A stretch of 14,683 nt of DNA from Thermoleophilaceae bacterium. GTDB lineage: Bacteria > Actinomycetota > Thermoleophilia > Solirubrobacterales > Thermoleophilaceae. Both the position numbers and the translations under genes were made by a program. Every line of letters starts with the position of its first letter. Positions within the stretch are counted from its first letter, which is position 1. The stretch spans positions 1 to 14,683 of the forward strand of contig JACCSF010000357.1 in the NCBI GenBank assembly GCA_013813135.1. Direction: 5' to 3'. The notes below the pieces were generated by a model. That model saw nothing but the letters and a program-made list of their open reading frames with translations. It did not search any database and was not told where the DNA came from. Below, one piece after another: positions 7,849-14,105 of this stretch.

Positions 7849-8826
7849 CTACGCTTGCTGGCGCCGCGGCGCGCGCAGGGCGGGAGCCTGCTGCTCCGCG
7901 TACTCGTTGTACGCCGCCACGATGCGCTGCACGAGCTTGTGGCGCACCACGTCCTCGCTCCCGAAGCGCACGAACTCGATCCCTTCGACCTCCTTGAGGA
8001 TGTCGCCGATCACCAGCAGCCCGGAGGCCTGCTCGCGCGGCAGGTCGATCTGGGTCACGTCTCCGGTCACGACCATCTTCGAGTTGAACCCGAGCCGCGT
8101 GAGGAACATCTTGATCTGCTCGGGGCTCGTGTTCTGCGCCTCGTCGAGGATGATGAAGCTGTCGTTGAGCGTGCGGCCGCGCATGAACGCGAGCGGAGCC
8201 ACCTCGATCACCCCCCGCTCGAGGTGCTGGTTGACCCGCTCCGGCTCGAGCATGTCGTAGAGCGCGGCGAACAGCGGGCGCAGGTACGGGTCGACCTTCG
8301 CGGCGATGTCGCCCGGGAGGAACCCGAGCCGCTCGCCCGCTTCCACGGCCGGGCGGGTGAGCACGATCCGGTTGACCTCGCGACGCGCCAGCGCGGCTAC
8401 GGCCATCGCCACCGCCAGGAACGACTTGCCGGTTCCGGCCGGACCGATCCCGACCGTGATCGTCGTGCTGCGGATCGCGTCGACGTAGCGCTTCTGGTTG
8501 ACCGTCTTGGGGGCCACCTTGAGGCCGCGGTGGCGCCAGACGACGTCTTCGAGGATGCGGCTGGGGCTCTCGTGGCGGTCGAGCGCACCGGCGATCGCCT
8601 CGATCGTGCCCGGCGCGATCTCGTGACCCTGGCGGACCAGGTCGGTCAGCTCGCGGACGACGGTCCGGCCCATCTCCACGGCTTCGTCGTCGCCGTCGAG
8701 GGTCAGCACGTTGCCGCGCAGGTAGACCTCGCAGTCGAGATGCTCCTCGAGCGTCTTCATGACCAGGTCCTCGGGCCCGGCCAGCTCGGCGGCCACCTCG
8801 TTCGGAAGCTCGAGCTGCGTGCGCAC
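7849..8826 (-). CDS. phoH: PhoH/YbeZ-family ATPase
   Basis: A 325-residue PhoH-like P-loop ATPase, a probable RNA helicase or ATPase that works with YbeY. An N-terminal KH-like part (about 1-100, with CEVYLRGNVLTLDGDDEAV) leads to the core. There, Walker A is GPAGTGKS (128-135), LTRPAVEAGERLGFLPGD is at about 156-173, LAFMRGRTLNDSFIILDEAQN contains Walker B (about 212-232), and MVVTGDVTQIDLP is at about 251-263. All are family hallmarks, and the length is normal. The GTG at 8826 shares one base with the yqeY stop (TAGTG). It ends in a basic, low-complexity tail (ALRAPRRQQA). The next gene, ybeY, continues in the same frame straight after its TAG, an arrangement discussed in the findings. Confidence 0.96.
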   Translation of the reverse strand: MRTQLELPNEVAAELAGPEDLVMKTLEEHLDCEVYLRGNVLTLDGDDEAVEMGRTVVRELTDLVRQGHEIAPGTIEAIAGALDRHESPSRILEDVVWRHRGLKVAPKTVNQKRYVDAIRSTTITVGIGPAGTGKSFLAVAMAVAALARREVNRIVLTRPAVEAGERLGFLPGDIAAKVDPYLRPLFAALYDMLEPERVNQHLERGVIEVAPLAFMRGRTLNDSFIILDEAQNTSPEQIKMFLTRLGFNSKMVVTGDVTQIDLPREQASGLLVIGDILKEVEGIEFVRFGSEDVVRHKLVQRIVAAYNEYAEQQAPALRAPRRQQA

Positions 8827-9257
8827 TAGGGGACCAGAAGCTCCTTCACGGCGTTGCTCACGCGCTTGCCGTCGGCGCGACCCTTGAGCTGCGGCATCAC
8901 GAGCGCCATCACCTTGCCCATCTCCGCGGCGGAGATCGCGCCGGACTCGGCAACCGCGTCGCCGACGATCGCCGCCAGCTCCTCGTCCGAGACCTGCTCG
9001 GGCATGTAGGAGCCGATCAGCTCCGCCTCGCGCTCCTCGGCCTCGGCCTGGTCGGCGCGGCCTCCGTCGCGGTAGGCCTCGGCCGCCTCGAAACGGCGCT
9101 TGCGCTCGCGCTGGAGCACCTCCAGCTCGTCGGCGCCGTTCTCCTTGGCGGCCTTCTGAAGCTCGTTGACGATCAGGCGCAGGGCGTGGACGCGCTGCTT
9201 CTCGCCCGCCTTCATCGCGTCCTTCACGTCATCCTGGATCTGGTTCAGCAACGACAT
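8826..9257 (-). CDS. GatB/YqeY domain protein
   Basis: A 143-residue small helical protein of the GatB/YqeY family, related to the tail domain of the GatB subunit of tRNA-dependent amidotransferase. That relation implies tRNA binding, but the stand-alone form has no settled role. The N-terminus SLLNQIQDDVKDAMKAG, then RVHALRLIVNELQKAAKE, ELIGSYMPEQVSDEELA and MGKVMALVMPQLKGRADGK are the typical conserved blocks and span the full family length. It is the first gene of the ten-gene minus-strand run, with phoH starting on its stop codon. The ATG at 9257 has no clear Shine-Dalgarno. A TAAACT box lies 9 nt upstream in the 49-bp space shared with the divergent HAD gene. Confidence 0.93.
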   Translation of the reverse strand: MSLLNQIQDDVKDAMKAGEKQRVHALRLIVNELQKAAKENGADELEVLQRERKRRFEAAEAYRDGGRADQAEAEEREAELIGSYMPEQVSDEELAAIVGDAVAESGAISAAEMGKVMALVMPQLKGRADGKRVSNAVKELLVP

Positions 9258-9266
9258 CCGACTTCA

Positions 9267-9272
9267 AGTTTA
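9267..9272 (-). promoter_or_regulatory. Candidate -10 box of the yqeY-trpC run
   Basis: TAAACT (TANNNT) on the minus strand, 9 nt before the yqeY ATG, in the 49-bp divergent gap 9258-9306. No good -35 match lies 16-18 nt further up. If used, the 5' leader would be only a few bases. This rests on pattern only. Confidence 0.35.
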
Positions 9273-9306
9273 GGAGGGCCGAGGGATCACTGGTGAGAAC
9301 ATCCGG

Positions 9307-9963
9307 TTGGCGACGTTCGACTGCTACGGCACGCTGATCGACTGGGAGGCCGGGGTCGGCTCGTTCCTCTACGAGCTGGCGCGCCGCCACGAGCACGATC
9401 CGCCGCCCGCGCGCGAGCTGCGCGAGCGCTGGGAGGCGCTGCAGTTCGAGCGCATCCAGACCGACTGGCGCTCCTACCGCGACGTGCTGGCCGCCAGCCT
9501 TGCCGACTGGGCGGGCGAGCGCGGCTACCGCGTCAACGAGCACGACGGCGAGCAGCTCGCTCGCTCGATGGAGAGCTGGCAGCCGTTCCCCGACACGGTG
9601 CCGGCGCTGCGGGCCGCGCGCGAAGCCGGGCTGCGGCTGTGGATCGTCTCCAATACCGACCGAGCGATCATCGAGCACTCGCTGCGCCACCTCGAGGTCG
9701 AGTTCGACGGCATCACGGTCGCTGAGGACTGCCGTGCCTACAAGCCCTCGACGGCCCCGTTCGAGCGCGCCCTGCGCGAGATCGGCCTGCCGCGCGAGCA
9801 GATCCTGCACGTGGCGTTCGGGTTCAAGTACGACATCGGCCCGGCGCAGGAGCTGGGCCTGCGCACAGCCTGGGTGAACCGCAAGCAGGAAGCCGCGCCC
9901 GGACCGCAGCGGCCCGACCACGAGTGGACCGACCTGTGGCCTCTGGCGGTGCTGCCGGCCTAG
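9307..9963 (+). CDS. HAD-superfamily hydrolase (haloacid dehalogenase type II-like)
   Basis: A 218-residue hydrolase and the only plus-strand gene. The nucleophile motif is FDCYGTLIDWE with Asp5. A Tyr (DxY) stands where phosphatases have a second Asp, as in 2-haloacid dehalogenases. Motif II is VSNTD (Ser115), the motif III lysine is in YKPS (Lys146), and motif IV is AFGFKYDIGPA (Asp176). The helical cap lies between motifs I and II (about 15-95). The Ser/Asn residues that true haloacid dehalogenases carry just before the last Asp read Gly-Phe-Lys here, so the substrate should not be assumed. The start is a TTG at 9307, since the in-frame stop at 9271 leaves no ATG or GTG; GGTGAG about 10 nt upstream is a weak ribosome site. 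Its TAG overlaps the convergent cyclase stop in a CTAG. Confidence 0.88.
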   Translation: MATFDCYGTLIDWEAGVGSFLYELARRHEHDPPPARELRERWEALQFERIQTDWRSYRDVLAASLADWAGERGYRVNEHDGEQLARSMESWQPFPDTVPALRAAREAGLRLWIVSNTDRAIIEHSLRHLEVEFDGITVAEDCRAYKPSTAPFERALREIGLPREQILHVAFGFKYDIGPAQELGLRTAWVNRKQEAAPGPQRPDHEWTDLWPLAVLPA

Positions 9964-10721
9964 TCGGACAGGATCGCCACAACGCGGGCCGGGGCGGCGC
10001 TGCCGCCCATGATCCTCAGCGGGAAGCAGGCGACCTTGAAGCCCGTCGCGGGCAGCTGGTCCAGGTTCACCAGGCGCTCGATCTGCGAGTAGGCCAGGTC
10101 GGCCTGGTGCGCCGCCCAGAACACGCCCGGCTCGTCGCGCTCGATCGCCTGCTGGGCCTGCATGTGCACCGGCGCGTCCCAGCCCCAGGCGTCGATGCCC
10201 ATCACCCGCACCCCGCGCTCCCACAGCCAGCGGGTCGCCGCCACCGTCACCCCCGGCCCGAGCGCCATGTAGCCGGCCTCGCCGTAGTGGGCGTCGCGCC
10301 CCGTGCGCACCAGCACGATGTCCAGCTCCGCGAGCTCGTGCCCGATGCGCTCCAGCTCGGCCTCGACGTCGGGCACGTCGACCGCCTCGCCGTCGGCCTT
10401 GGCGGTCATGTCCAGCACCACGCAGTCCGAGAAGAACCACTCGAGCGGCAGCCGGTCGATCGTCTCGGCCGGCTCGCCGTCGATCGTCGAGTTGTAGTGC
10501 CAGGGCGCGTCGACGTGGGTCGAGGTGTGCGTGCCGAAGTGCGTGAACGTCTCCGTGGCCCAGCCCTCGCCGTCGCGCAGGAGCCGCTTCGGCACGCCGA
10601 GCAGGGCCTCGATCTGGGCGGCCCCCTCGGCGTGACCCTGAAACGCGATGTCCGTACGGAGCACGTCTGGCGTCTCCGCGGGGCTCTGGGTGATCGGTGC
10701 GGTGAGATCCACGAACCGCAT
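9960..10721 (-). CDS. Cyclase family protein (kynurenine formamidase / isatin hydrolase-like)
   Basis: A 253-residue member of the metal-dependent cyclase family, which includes kynurenine formamidase (KynB), isatin hydrolase and polyketide cyclase-like proteins. The metal and catalytic motif is HTSTHVDAPWHY at about 65-76 (His65, His69, Asp71, His75), a slight variant of the usual HxGTHxDxPxH. The N-terminus RFVDLTAPIT is the common FxDLTxPI opening. ETIDRLPLEW, LVRTGRDAHYGEAGYM and MGIDAWGWDAP are also family-like. The actual substrate is not decided by sequence, and the nearby trp genes are in another unit and do not prove a kynurenine role. The ATG at 10721 is 9 nt after the prmA stop with no clear ribosome site. 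The gene ends on the shared CTAG with the HAD gene. Confidence 0.85.
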   Translation of the reverse strand: MRFVDLTAPITQSPAETPDVLRTDIAFQGHAEGAAQIEALLGVPKRLLRDGEGWATETFTHFGTHTSTHVDAPWHYNSTIDGEPAETIDRLPLEWFFSDCVVLDMTAKADGEAVDVPDVEAELERIGHELAELDIVLVRTGRDAHYGEAGYMALGPGVTVAATRWLWERGVRVMGIDAWGWDAPVHMQAQQAIERDEPGVFWAAHQADLAYSQIERLVNLDQLPATGFKVACFPLRIMGGSAAPARVVAILSD

Positions 10722-10730
10722 GTGGCGACC

Positions 10731-11531
10731 CTACACCGGGGTCATCAGCAGGGCGCTCCAACCGTGGGAGGAGAGGCGGCGGCGCTCCACCAGCCGCTCG
10801 AACGCGGCCGCCACCTCGTCGGCCTCGGGCTCGAGCAGCCCCGAGAGGATCAGCGCGGCCGGGCGCTCCTCCATCCGGCGCGCCAGCCCCAGCAAGAGCG
10901 GACGCAGCAGGTTCGCTGCGACCGTCCGGGCCACCGGCGGAGGCTGCTCGCGCAGATTCAGGCGGTCGATCCGATCCACGGCCACAACGTTCGCCGCCGC
11001 GTTCGTGCGGGTGGCCTCGAGGGCCGCGAGCTCGTGATCGACCGCGGTCACCGGGCCGAAGCCGAGCCGGGCCGCGGCGATCGCCAGCACGCCCGAGCCG
11101 CAGCCGAGGTCGGCGAACGACCCGCCCGGCTCGAGGCCCAGCATCAGCTCGAGCGACAGGCGCGTGGTCGGATGCGCTCCGGTGCCGAAAGCCTGGCCGG
11201 GATCGATCACCAAATCGATCGCGTCGTCGCGCGCCCGCGCCCACGGCGGGCGCACCCAGACGCGGCCACCGACCAGCACCGGCTCGTGAAATTGCTTCCA
11301 GCGCTCCGCCCAGTCGTCGGCCACGGGCTCGCCCCGCACCCTCACCCGCACGCCGCCCACCTCGGCCTCGCCCTCGGGAAACTCGGGCAGCTCGCCCGGC
11401 GCACCGTATAGCGCGTACTCCACGAACCCATCGCCGTCGACCTGCTCGACCCCGGTCGGGGCCAGCTCCAGCAGCTCGGCGAGCACCTGCTCGGCCGCCT
11501 CCCGCGGCGCCCGGAACGCGAGCCGGATCAG
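10731..11531 (-). CDS. prmA: Ribosomal protein L11 methyltransferase (start uncertain)
   Basis: A SAM-dependent methyltransferase that trimethylates ribosomal protein L11. The substrate-recognition part shows DDWAERWKQFHEPVLVGGRVWVRPPW, followed by the PrmA signature DPGQAFGTGAHPTT. The SAM-binding motif is DLGCGSGVLAIAAARLG, followed by AVDHE, and the substrate-loop motif appears as ANLLRPLL. The first conventional start is GTG at 11486 (251 residues). The frame is open to a CTG at 11531 that overlaps the dnaJ stop as CTGA. The extra residues (IRLAFRAPREAAEQ) continue smoothly into VLAELLELAPTGVE and match the normal PrmA N-terminal domain. I therefore list the CTG form (266 residues), with 10731-11486 as the conventional alternative. 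prmA after dnaJ is a common bacterial arrangement. Confidence 0.93.
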   Translation of the reverse strand: MIRLAFRAPREAAEQVLAELLELAPTGVEQVDGDGFVEYALYGAPGELPEFPEGEAEVGGVRVRVRGEPVADDWAERWKQFHEPVLVGGRVWVRPPWARARDDAIDLVIDPGQAFGTGAHPTTRLSLELMLGLEPGGSFADLGCGSGVLAIAAARLGFGPVTAVDHELAALEATRTNAAANVVAVDRIDRLNLREQPPPVARTVAANLLRPLLLGLARRMEERPAALILSGLLEPEADEVAAAFERLVERRRLSSHGWSALLMTPV

Positions 11532-12655
11532 CGGAACGCGCGGCGCAGCTTGCCGACGATCGAGTCGTCGGCGGGCTCGCGCAGGTTGTCCTCACCCAGC
11601 GACTCGTGCAACTCGGCGAGCAGCTCGCGCTGGCGGGCGGTCAGGTTGCGCGGCACGACCACGTTCAGCACCACCTGCTGATCGCCGCGACCGCGCCGCC
11701 CGACGGCCGGCATGCCGCGGCCGCGCAGCGTGACGACCGTGCCGGGCTGGGTCCCCGCCTGCACGTCGAGCTGCTCCTCCCCGTCCAGCGTCGGCACGCT
11801 CACGGTGGTGCCCAGCGCGGCGGCAGGCGCCGGCACGTCGACGACGGTCACGAGGTCGTTGCCGTCGCGCACGAAGCGCTCATCCTCGGTCACCCCGACG
11901 AGCACGTAGAGATCGCCCGGCGGGCCGCCGCGCTCGCCGGCGTGCCCGTGTCCGGTCAGGCGGATGCGCTGCTCGTCCGCGATGCCGACGGGCACGTCGA
12001 CGTCGAGCGTCTTGCGCGCGGCCTTGCGGCCGCGCCCAGAGCATGCGGTGCAGGGCTGCGAGGGCACGCGCCCCTCGCCCCCGCAGACCTCGCAGACCTG
12101 CTCGCGCACGAGCTGGCCGAAGGCGGTCCGGCTGACCGCGCGCACCCTGCCGGCGCCCTCGCAGGTCGTGCACGTGCGCACGTCGGAGCCCGGCTCCGCG
12201 CGGCTGCCGCCGCAGCGCTCGCAGGCGTCGACGAGGTCGTAGGCCACCTGCACGGTGGTGCCGCGCGCCGCCTCCTCCAGGGAGATCTGCACCTCCACCC
12301 CCACGTCGCCGCCCTGCACGCGGCCCGCGGCGGCGCGGCCGCCGAACGCCCCGAACGGGTCGCCGCCGAAGAACGCGTCGAAGATGTCGGCGAACGAGCC
12401 GAAGCCGTGCGCCGCGGAACCGTAGCCGCGCGAATCGAGCCCCTCATAGCCGTAACGGTCGTAGGTGGCACGCCGCTCGGCGTCGGACAGGATCTCGTAC
12501 GCCTCCACGGCCTCCTTGAACTTCTCCTCGGCCTCCGGGTCGTGCCGGTTCACGTCCGGGTGCAGCTCGCGCGCGAGCCGGCGGAACGCCTTCTTGACAT
12601 CGGCCTCCCCGGCGTCGCGGGCAACGCCGAGCACCTCGTAGGGGTTGCGCCTCAC
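11528..12655 (-). CDS. dnaJ: Chaperone DnaJ (Hsp40)
   Basis: A 375-residue type I J-protein that delivers unfolded clients to DnaK and stimulates its ATPase. The J-domain occupies about 1-70 with HPD at 32-34. The Gly/Phe-rich region (about 70-115) contains FADIFDAFFGGDPFG. The zinc region has four cysteine pairs: Cys145/148, 162/165, 188/191 and 202/205. The first pair reads CERCGGSR and lacks the last Gly of CxxCxGxG; the others (CTTCEGAG, CEVCGGEG, CTACSGRG) are standard. The C-terminal substrate and dimer domains follow. The GTG at 12655 overlaps the hrcA stop as GTGA; open frame upstream is a shadow of hrcA. Pairing with hrcA rather than grpE-dnaK resembles the second dnaJ (dnaJ2) of actinobacteria. 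No dnaK is in the window. Confidence 0.97.
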   Translation of the reverse strand: MRRNPYEVLGVARDAGEADVKKAFRRLARELHPDVNRHDPEAEEKFKEAVEAYEILSDAERRATYDRYGYEGLDSRGYGSAAHGFGSFADIFDAFFGGDPFGAFGGRAAAGRVQGGDVGVEVQISLEEAARGTTVQVAYDLVDACERCGGSRAEPGSDVRTCTTCEGAGRVRAVSRTAFGQLVREQVCEVCGGEGRVPSQPCTACSGRGRKAARKTLDVDVPVGIADEQRIRLTGHGHAGERGGPPGDLYVLVGVTEDERFVRDGNDLVTVVDVPAPAAALGTTVSVPTLDGEEQLDVQAGTQPGTVVTLRGRGMPAVGRRGRGDQQVVLNVVVPRNLTARQRELLAELHESLGEDNLREPADDSIVGKLRRAFR

Positions 12656-13677
12656 TCGTCGTACACCTCGGCGACGAAGCGCGACAGCTCGCGCGCCGCC
12701 TCGCGGACGGCCCCGATCGCGCCGGGATAGTCCATGCGCACTGGGCCGATCACCGAAACGGCGCCGAGATTGCGCCGCGCCAGCCCGTAGTTCGCCGCCA
12801 CGATCGAGACCCACTGCAGCTCAGGCGTGGGGTTCTCCTCGCCGATCCGCAGGTAGACGCTCGGCTCCGTCAGCGACGTGCGCAGCACGCCGAGCAGCGC
12901 GCGCCGGTGCTCGAGCACCTCCATCAGCCCCGCGATCTGCGACAGCTCCTGGAAGCGGTGCTCCGACAGCAGCCGCGCGGCGCCGTCCATGAAGAGGTTG
13001 TTCTCGGCCGTCTGCTCCAGCTCGGTGAAGGCCGGCGCGAGCGTCGCGAGGAAGTCGCGCTCCGCGGTCGAGAGGGCCGGGTCGTTGAGCCGGGCAAGCA
13101 GCATGCGGGAGCCGACGTCCATGTTGCCGAGCTCTTCGTTGAGGTAGCTGGCGGCCCACGCGACCAGCCCGCTGTCGACCGGCTCGTCGTAGGAGATCAC
13201 GCGCTTCGTCACACCGCCCGTCGACGTGATCACCACCACCATGGCCACCTGCGGCTGAAGCAGCAGCACCTCGACGCGGTGGACGGTGGCCGTCTCGATC
13301 GGCGGAGCCGTGACCAGCGCGAGCAGGTTCGTCACCTGCGAGAGCTGCTCGGTCGTCGCGCGCATGGCCTCGTCCACCTCGCGCCGCATGGCGGTCAGCT
13401 CGACGCGCCCGCGCGGCACCGGCAGGTGGCGGTCGGCCAACAGCTCGTCGACGTACAAGCGGTAGCCGCGGTCCGTGGGCACGCGGCCGGCGGAGGTGTG
13501 CGGGTGCTCGAGCAGGCCGGCGTCCTCGAGGCGGGCCAGCTCGGCGCGGACGGTCGAGGGCCCCCAGGGCACGCCGGTCTGCTCGGCGATCCACTTGGAG
13601 CCGACCGGCTGGTCCAGCTCCACGTGCGCCTGGACCAGCCTTCGCAGGATGAATCGCTGGCGGGAGGAGATCTCCAC
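12652..13677 (-). CDS. hrcA: Heat-inducible transcription repressor HrcA
   Basis: A 341-residue repressor that in other bacteria binds the CIRCE operator upstream of chaperone genes and is kept active by GroEL. The N-terminal winged-helix part has SSRQRFILRRLVQAHVEL, VGSKWIAEQTGVPWGPSTVR, AELARLEDAGLLEHPHTSAG and RVPTDRGYRLYVDELL, all highly typical. The GAF-like effector domain and dimerisation inserts follow at normal length, including the closing GPVRMDYPGAIGAVR. The start is GTG at 13677. No Shine-Dalgarno is visible, but TAGATT lies 7 nt upstream. I looked for a CIRCE inverted repeat (TTAGCACTC-N9-GAGTGCTAA) between hadB and hrcA and saw none. A 10-bp palindrome, GGAGATCTCC, lies at codons 1-4 (13666-13675) and is probably chance. 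dnaJ follows with a 4-bp overlap. Confidence 0.97.
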   Translation of the reverse strand: MEISSRQRFILRRLVQAHVELDQPVGSKWIAEQTGVPWGPSTVRAELARLEDAGLLEHPHTSAGRVPTDRGYRLYVDELLADRHLPVPRGRVELTAMRREVDEAMRATTEQLSQVTNLLALVTAPPIETATVHRVEVLLLQPQVAMVVVITSTGGVTKRVISYDEPVDSGLVAWAASYLNEELGNMDVGSRMLLARLNDPALSTAERDFLATLAPAFTELEQTAENNLFMDGAARLLSEHRFQELSQIAGLMEVLEHRRALLGVLRTSLTEPSVYLRIGEENPTPELQWVSIVAANYGLARRNLGAVSVIGPVRMDYPGAIGAVREAARELSRFVAEVYDE

Positions 13678-13684
13678 TCCGTCT

Positions 13685-13690
13685 AATCTA
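13685..13690 (-). promoter_or_regulatory. Candidate -10 box for hrcA-dnaJ
   Basis: TAGATT (TANNNT) on the minus strand ends 7 nt before the hrcA GTG, the distance expected for a leaderless transcript. No good -35 hexamer is visible; the upstream space is occupied by the hairpin at 13701-13729. Confidence 0.4.
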
Positions 13691-13700
13691 GGCGGTCGCC

Positions 13701-13729
13701 GCGCAGCGGGCCGAGCCCGCCGCTTGCGC
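13701..13729. repeat. Palindromic hairpin between hadB and hrcA
   Basis: GCGCA (13701-13705) pairs with TGCGC (13725-13729), and GCGGGC (13706-13711) pairs with GCCCGC (13715-13720) around a 3-nt loop; CGCT at 13721-13724 bulges out. Read on the minus strand, the core GCGGGCTCGGCCCGC differs by one base from the core of the trpE repeats read on the plus strand. It starts on the hadB stop codon and could end hadAB transcription, but no T-run follows. It may instead be a dispersed REP-like element. Confidence 0.6.
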
Positions 13730-14103
13730 TAAGGCGCGCTGGTGAGCTCGGCTTCGGCGTTCTTGATGATCTTGTTGTCGCCCTGCGCGGCCTCGAGCCC
13801 CAGCACCGTGCGGCCGTCGCGCTCGCCCGTGTCCGCTCCCGTGACGACGATTTCCTGCTCTGGGAGGCCCATCCCGCGGAACTGGACGGACAGGCGCCGC
13901 AGCGAGCGCGGGTCGCCGCCGGCCGCCGTCGTGCAGGCGCGCGCCACCTGCGCCATCGAATAGAGGCCGTGCAGGATGTTCGACGGCAGCCCGACCTGCT
14001 CCGCGAACTCCTTGTCGATGTGGATCGGGTTGAAGTCGCCCGAGGCACCGGCGTAGCGGTGGGGCAGGTACTTGTCCGGCGTCACCTTGAGCTCGACCTG
14101 CAT
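13729..14103 (-). CDS. MaoC-like dehydratase, HadB-type subunit
   Basis: A 124-residue single hot-dog-fold hydratase of the MaoC family, resembling HadB, the catalytic subunit of mycobacterial (3R)-hydroxyacyl-ACP dehydratase. The hydratase motif is YAGASGDFNPIHID at about 17-30, with the expected catalytic pair Asp23 and His28. LHGLYSMAQVARACTTAAGGD follows as the usual second conserved block (LHG near the dimer interface). It lies 2 nt after the HadA-like gene, with a strong GAGGGGGG ribosome site 7 nt before the ATG at 14103. The pair probably forms a heterodimer that removes water in fatty-acid elongation; a CoA-linked role (enoyl-CoA hydratase) is also possible. Assignment to HadB is by motif and pairing, with no sequence search. 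Confidence 0.9.
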   Translation of the reverse strand: MQVELKVTPDKYLPHRYAGASGDFNPIHIDKEFAEQVGLPSNILHGLYSMAQVARACTTAAGGDPRSLRRLSVQFRGMGLPEQEIVVTGADTGERDGRTVLGLEAAQGDNKIIKNAEAELTSAP

Positions 14104-14105
14104 GG

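Noticed and set aside
7537..8829. A 430-codon plus-strand open frame opposite ybeY and phoH
   Set aside because: Antisense shadow of phoH; low-complexity composition and no motif or ribosome site.
9924..11411. A 495-codon plus-strand open frame opposite the cyclase gene and prmA
   Set aside because: Antisense shadow; the opposite strand has clear family motifs throughout.
9229..11595. A 788-codon minus-strand open frame running antisense to the HAD gene and out of frame through the cyclase gene and prmA
   Set aside because: It contradicts three recognisable proteins and has no domain signal of its own.
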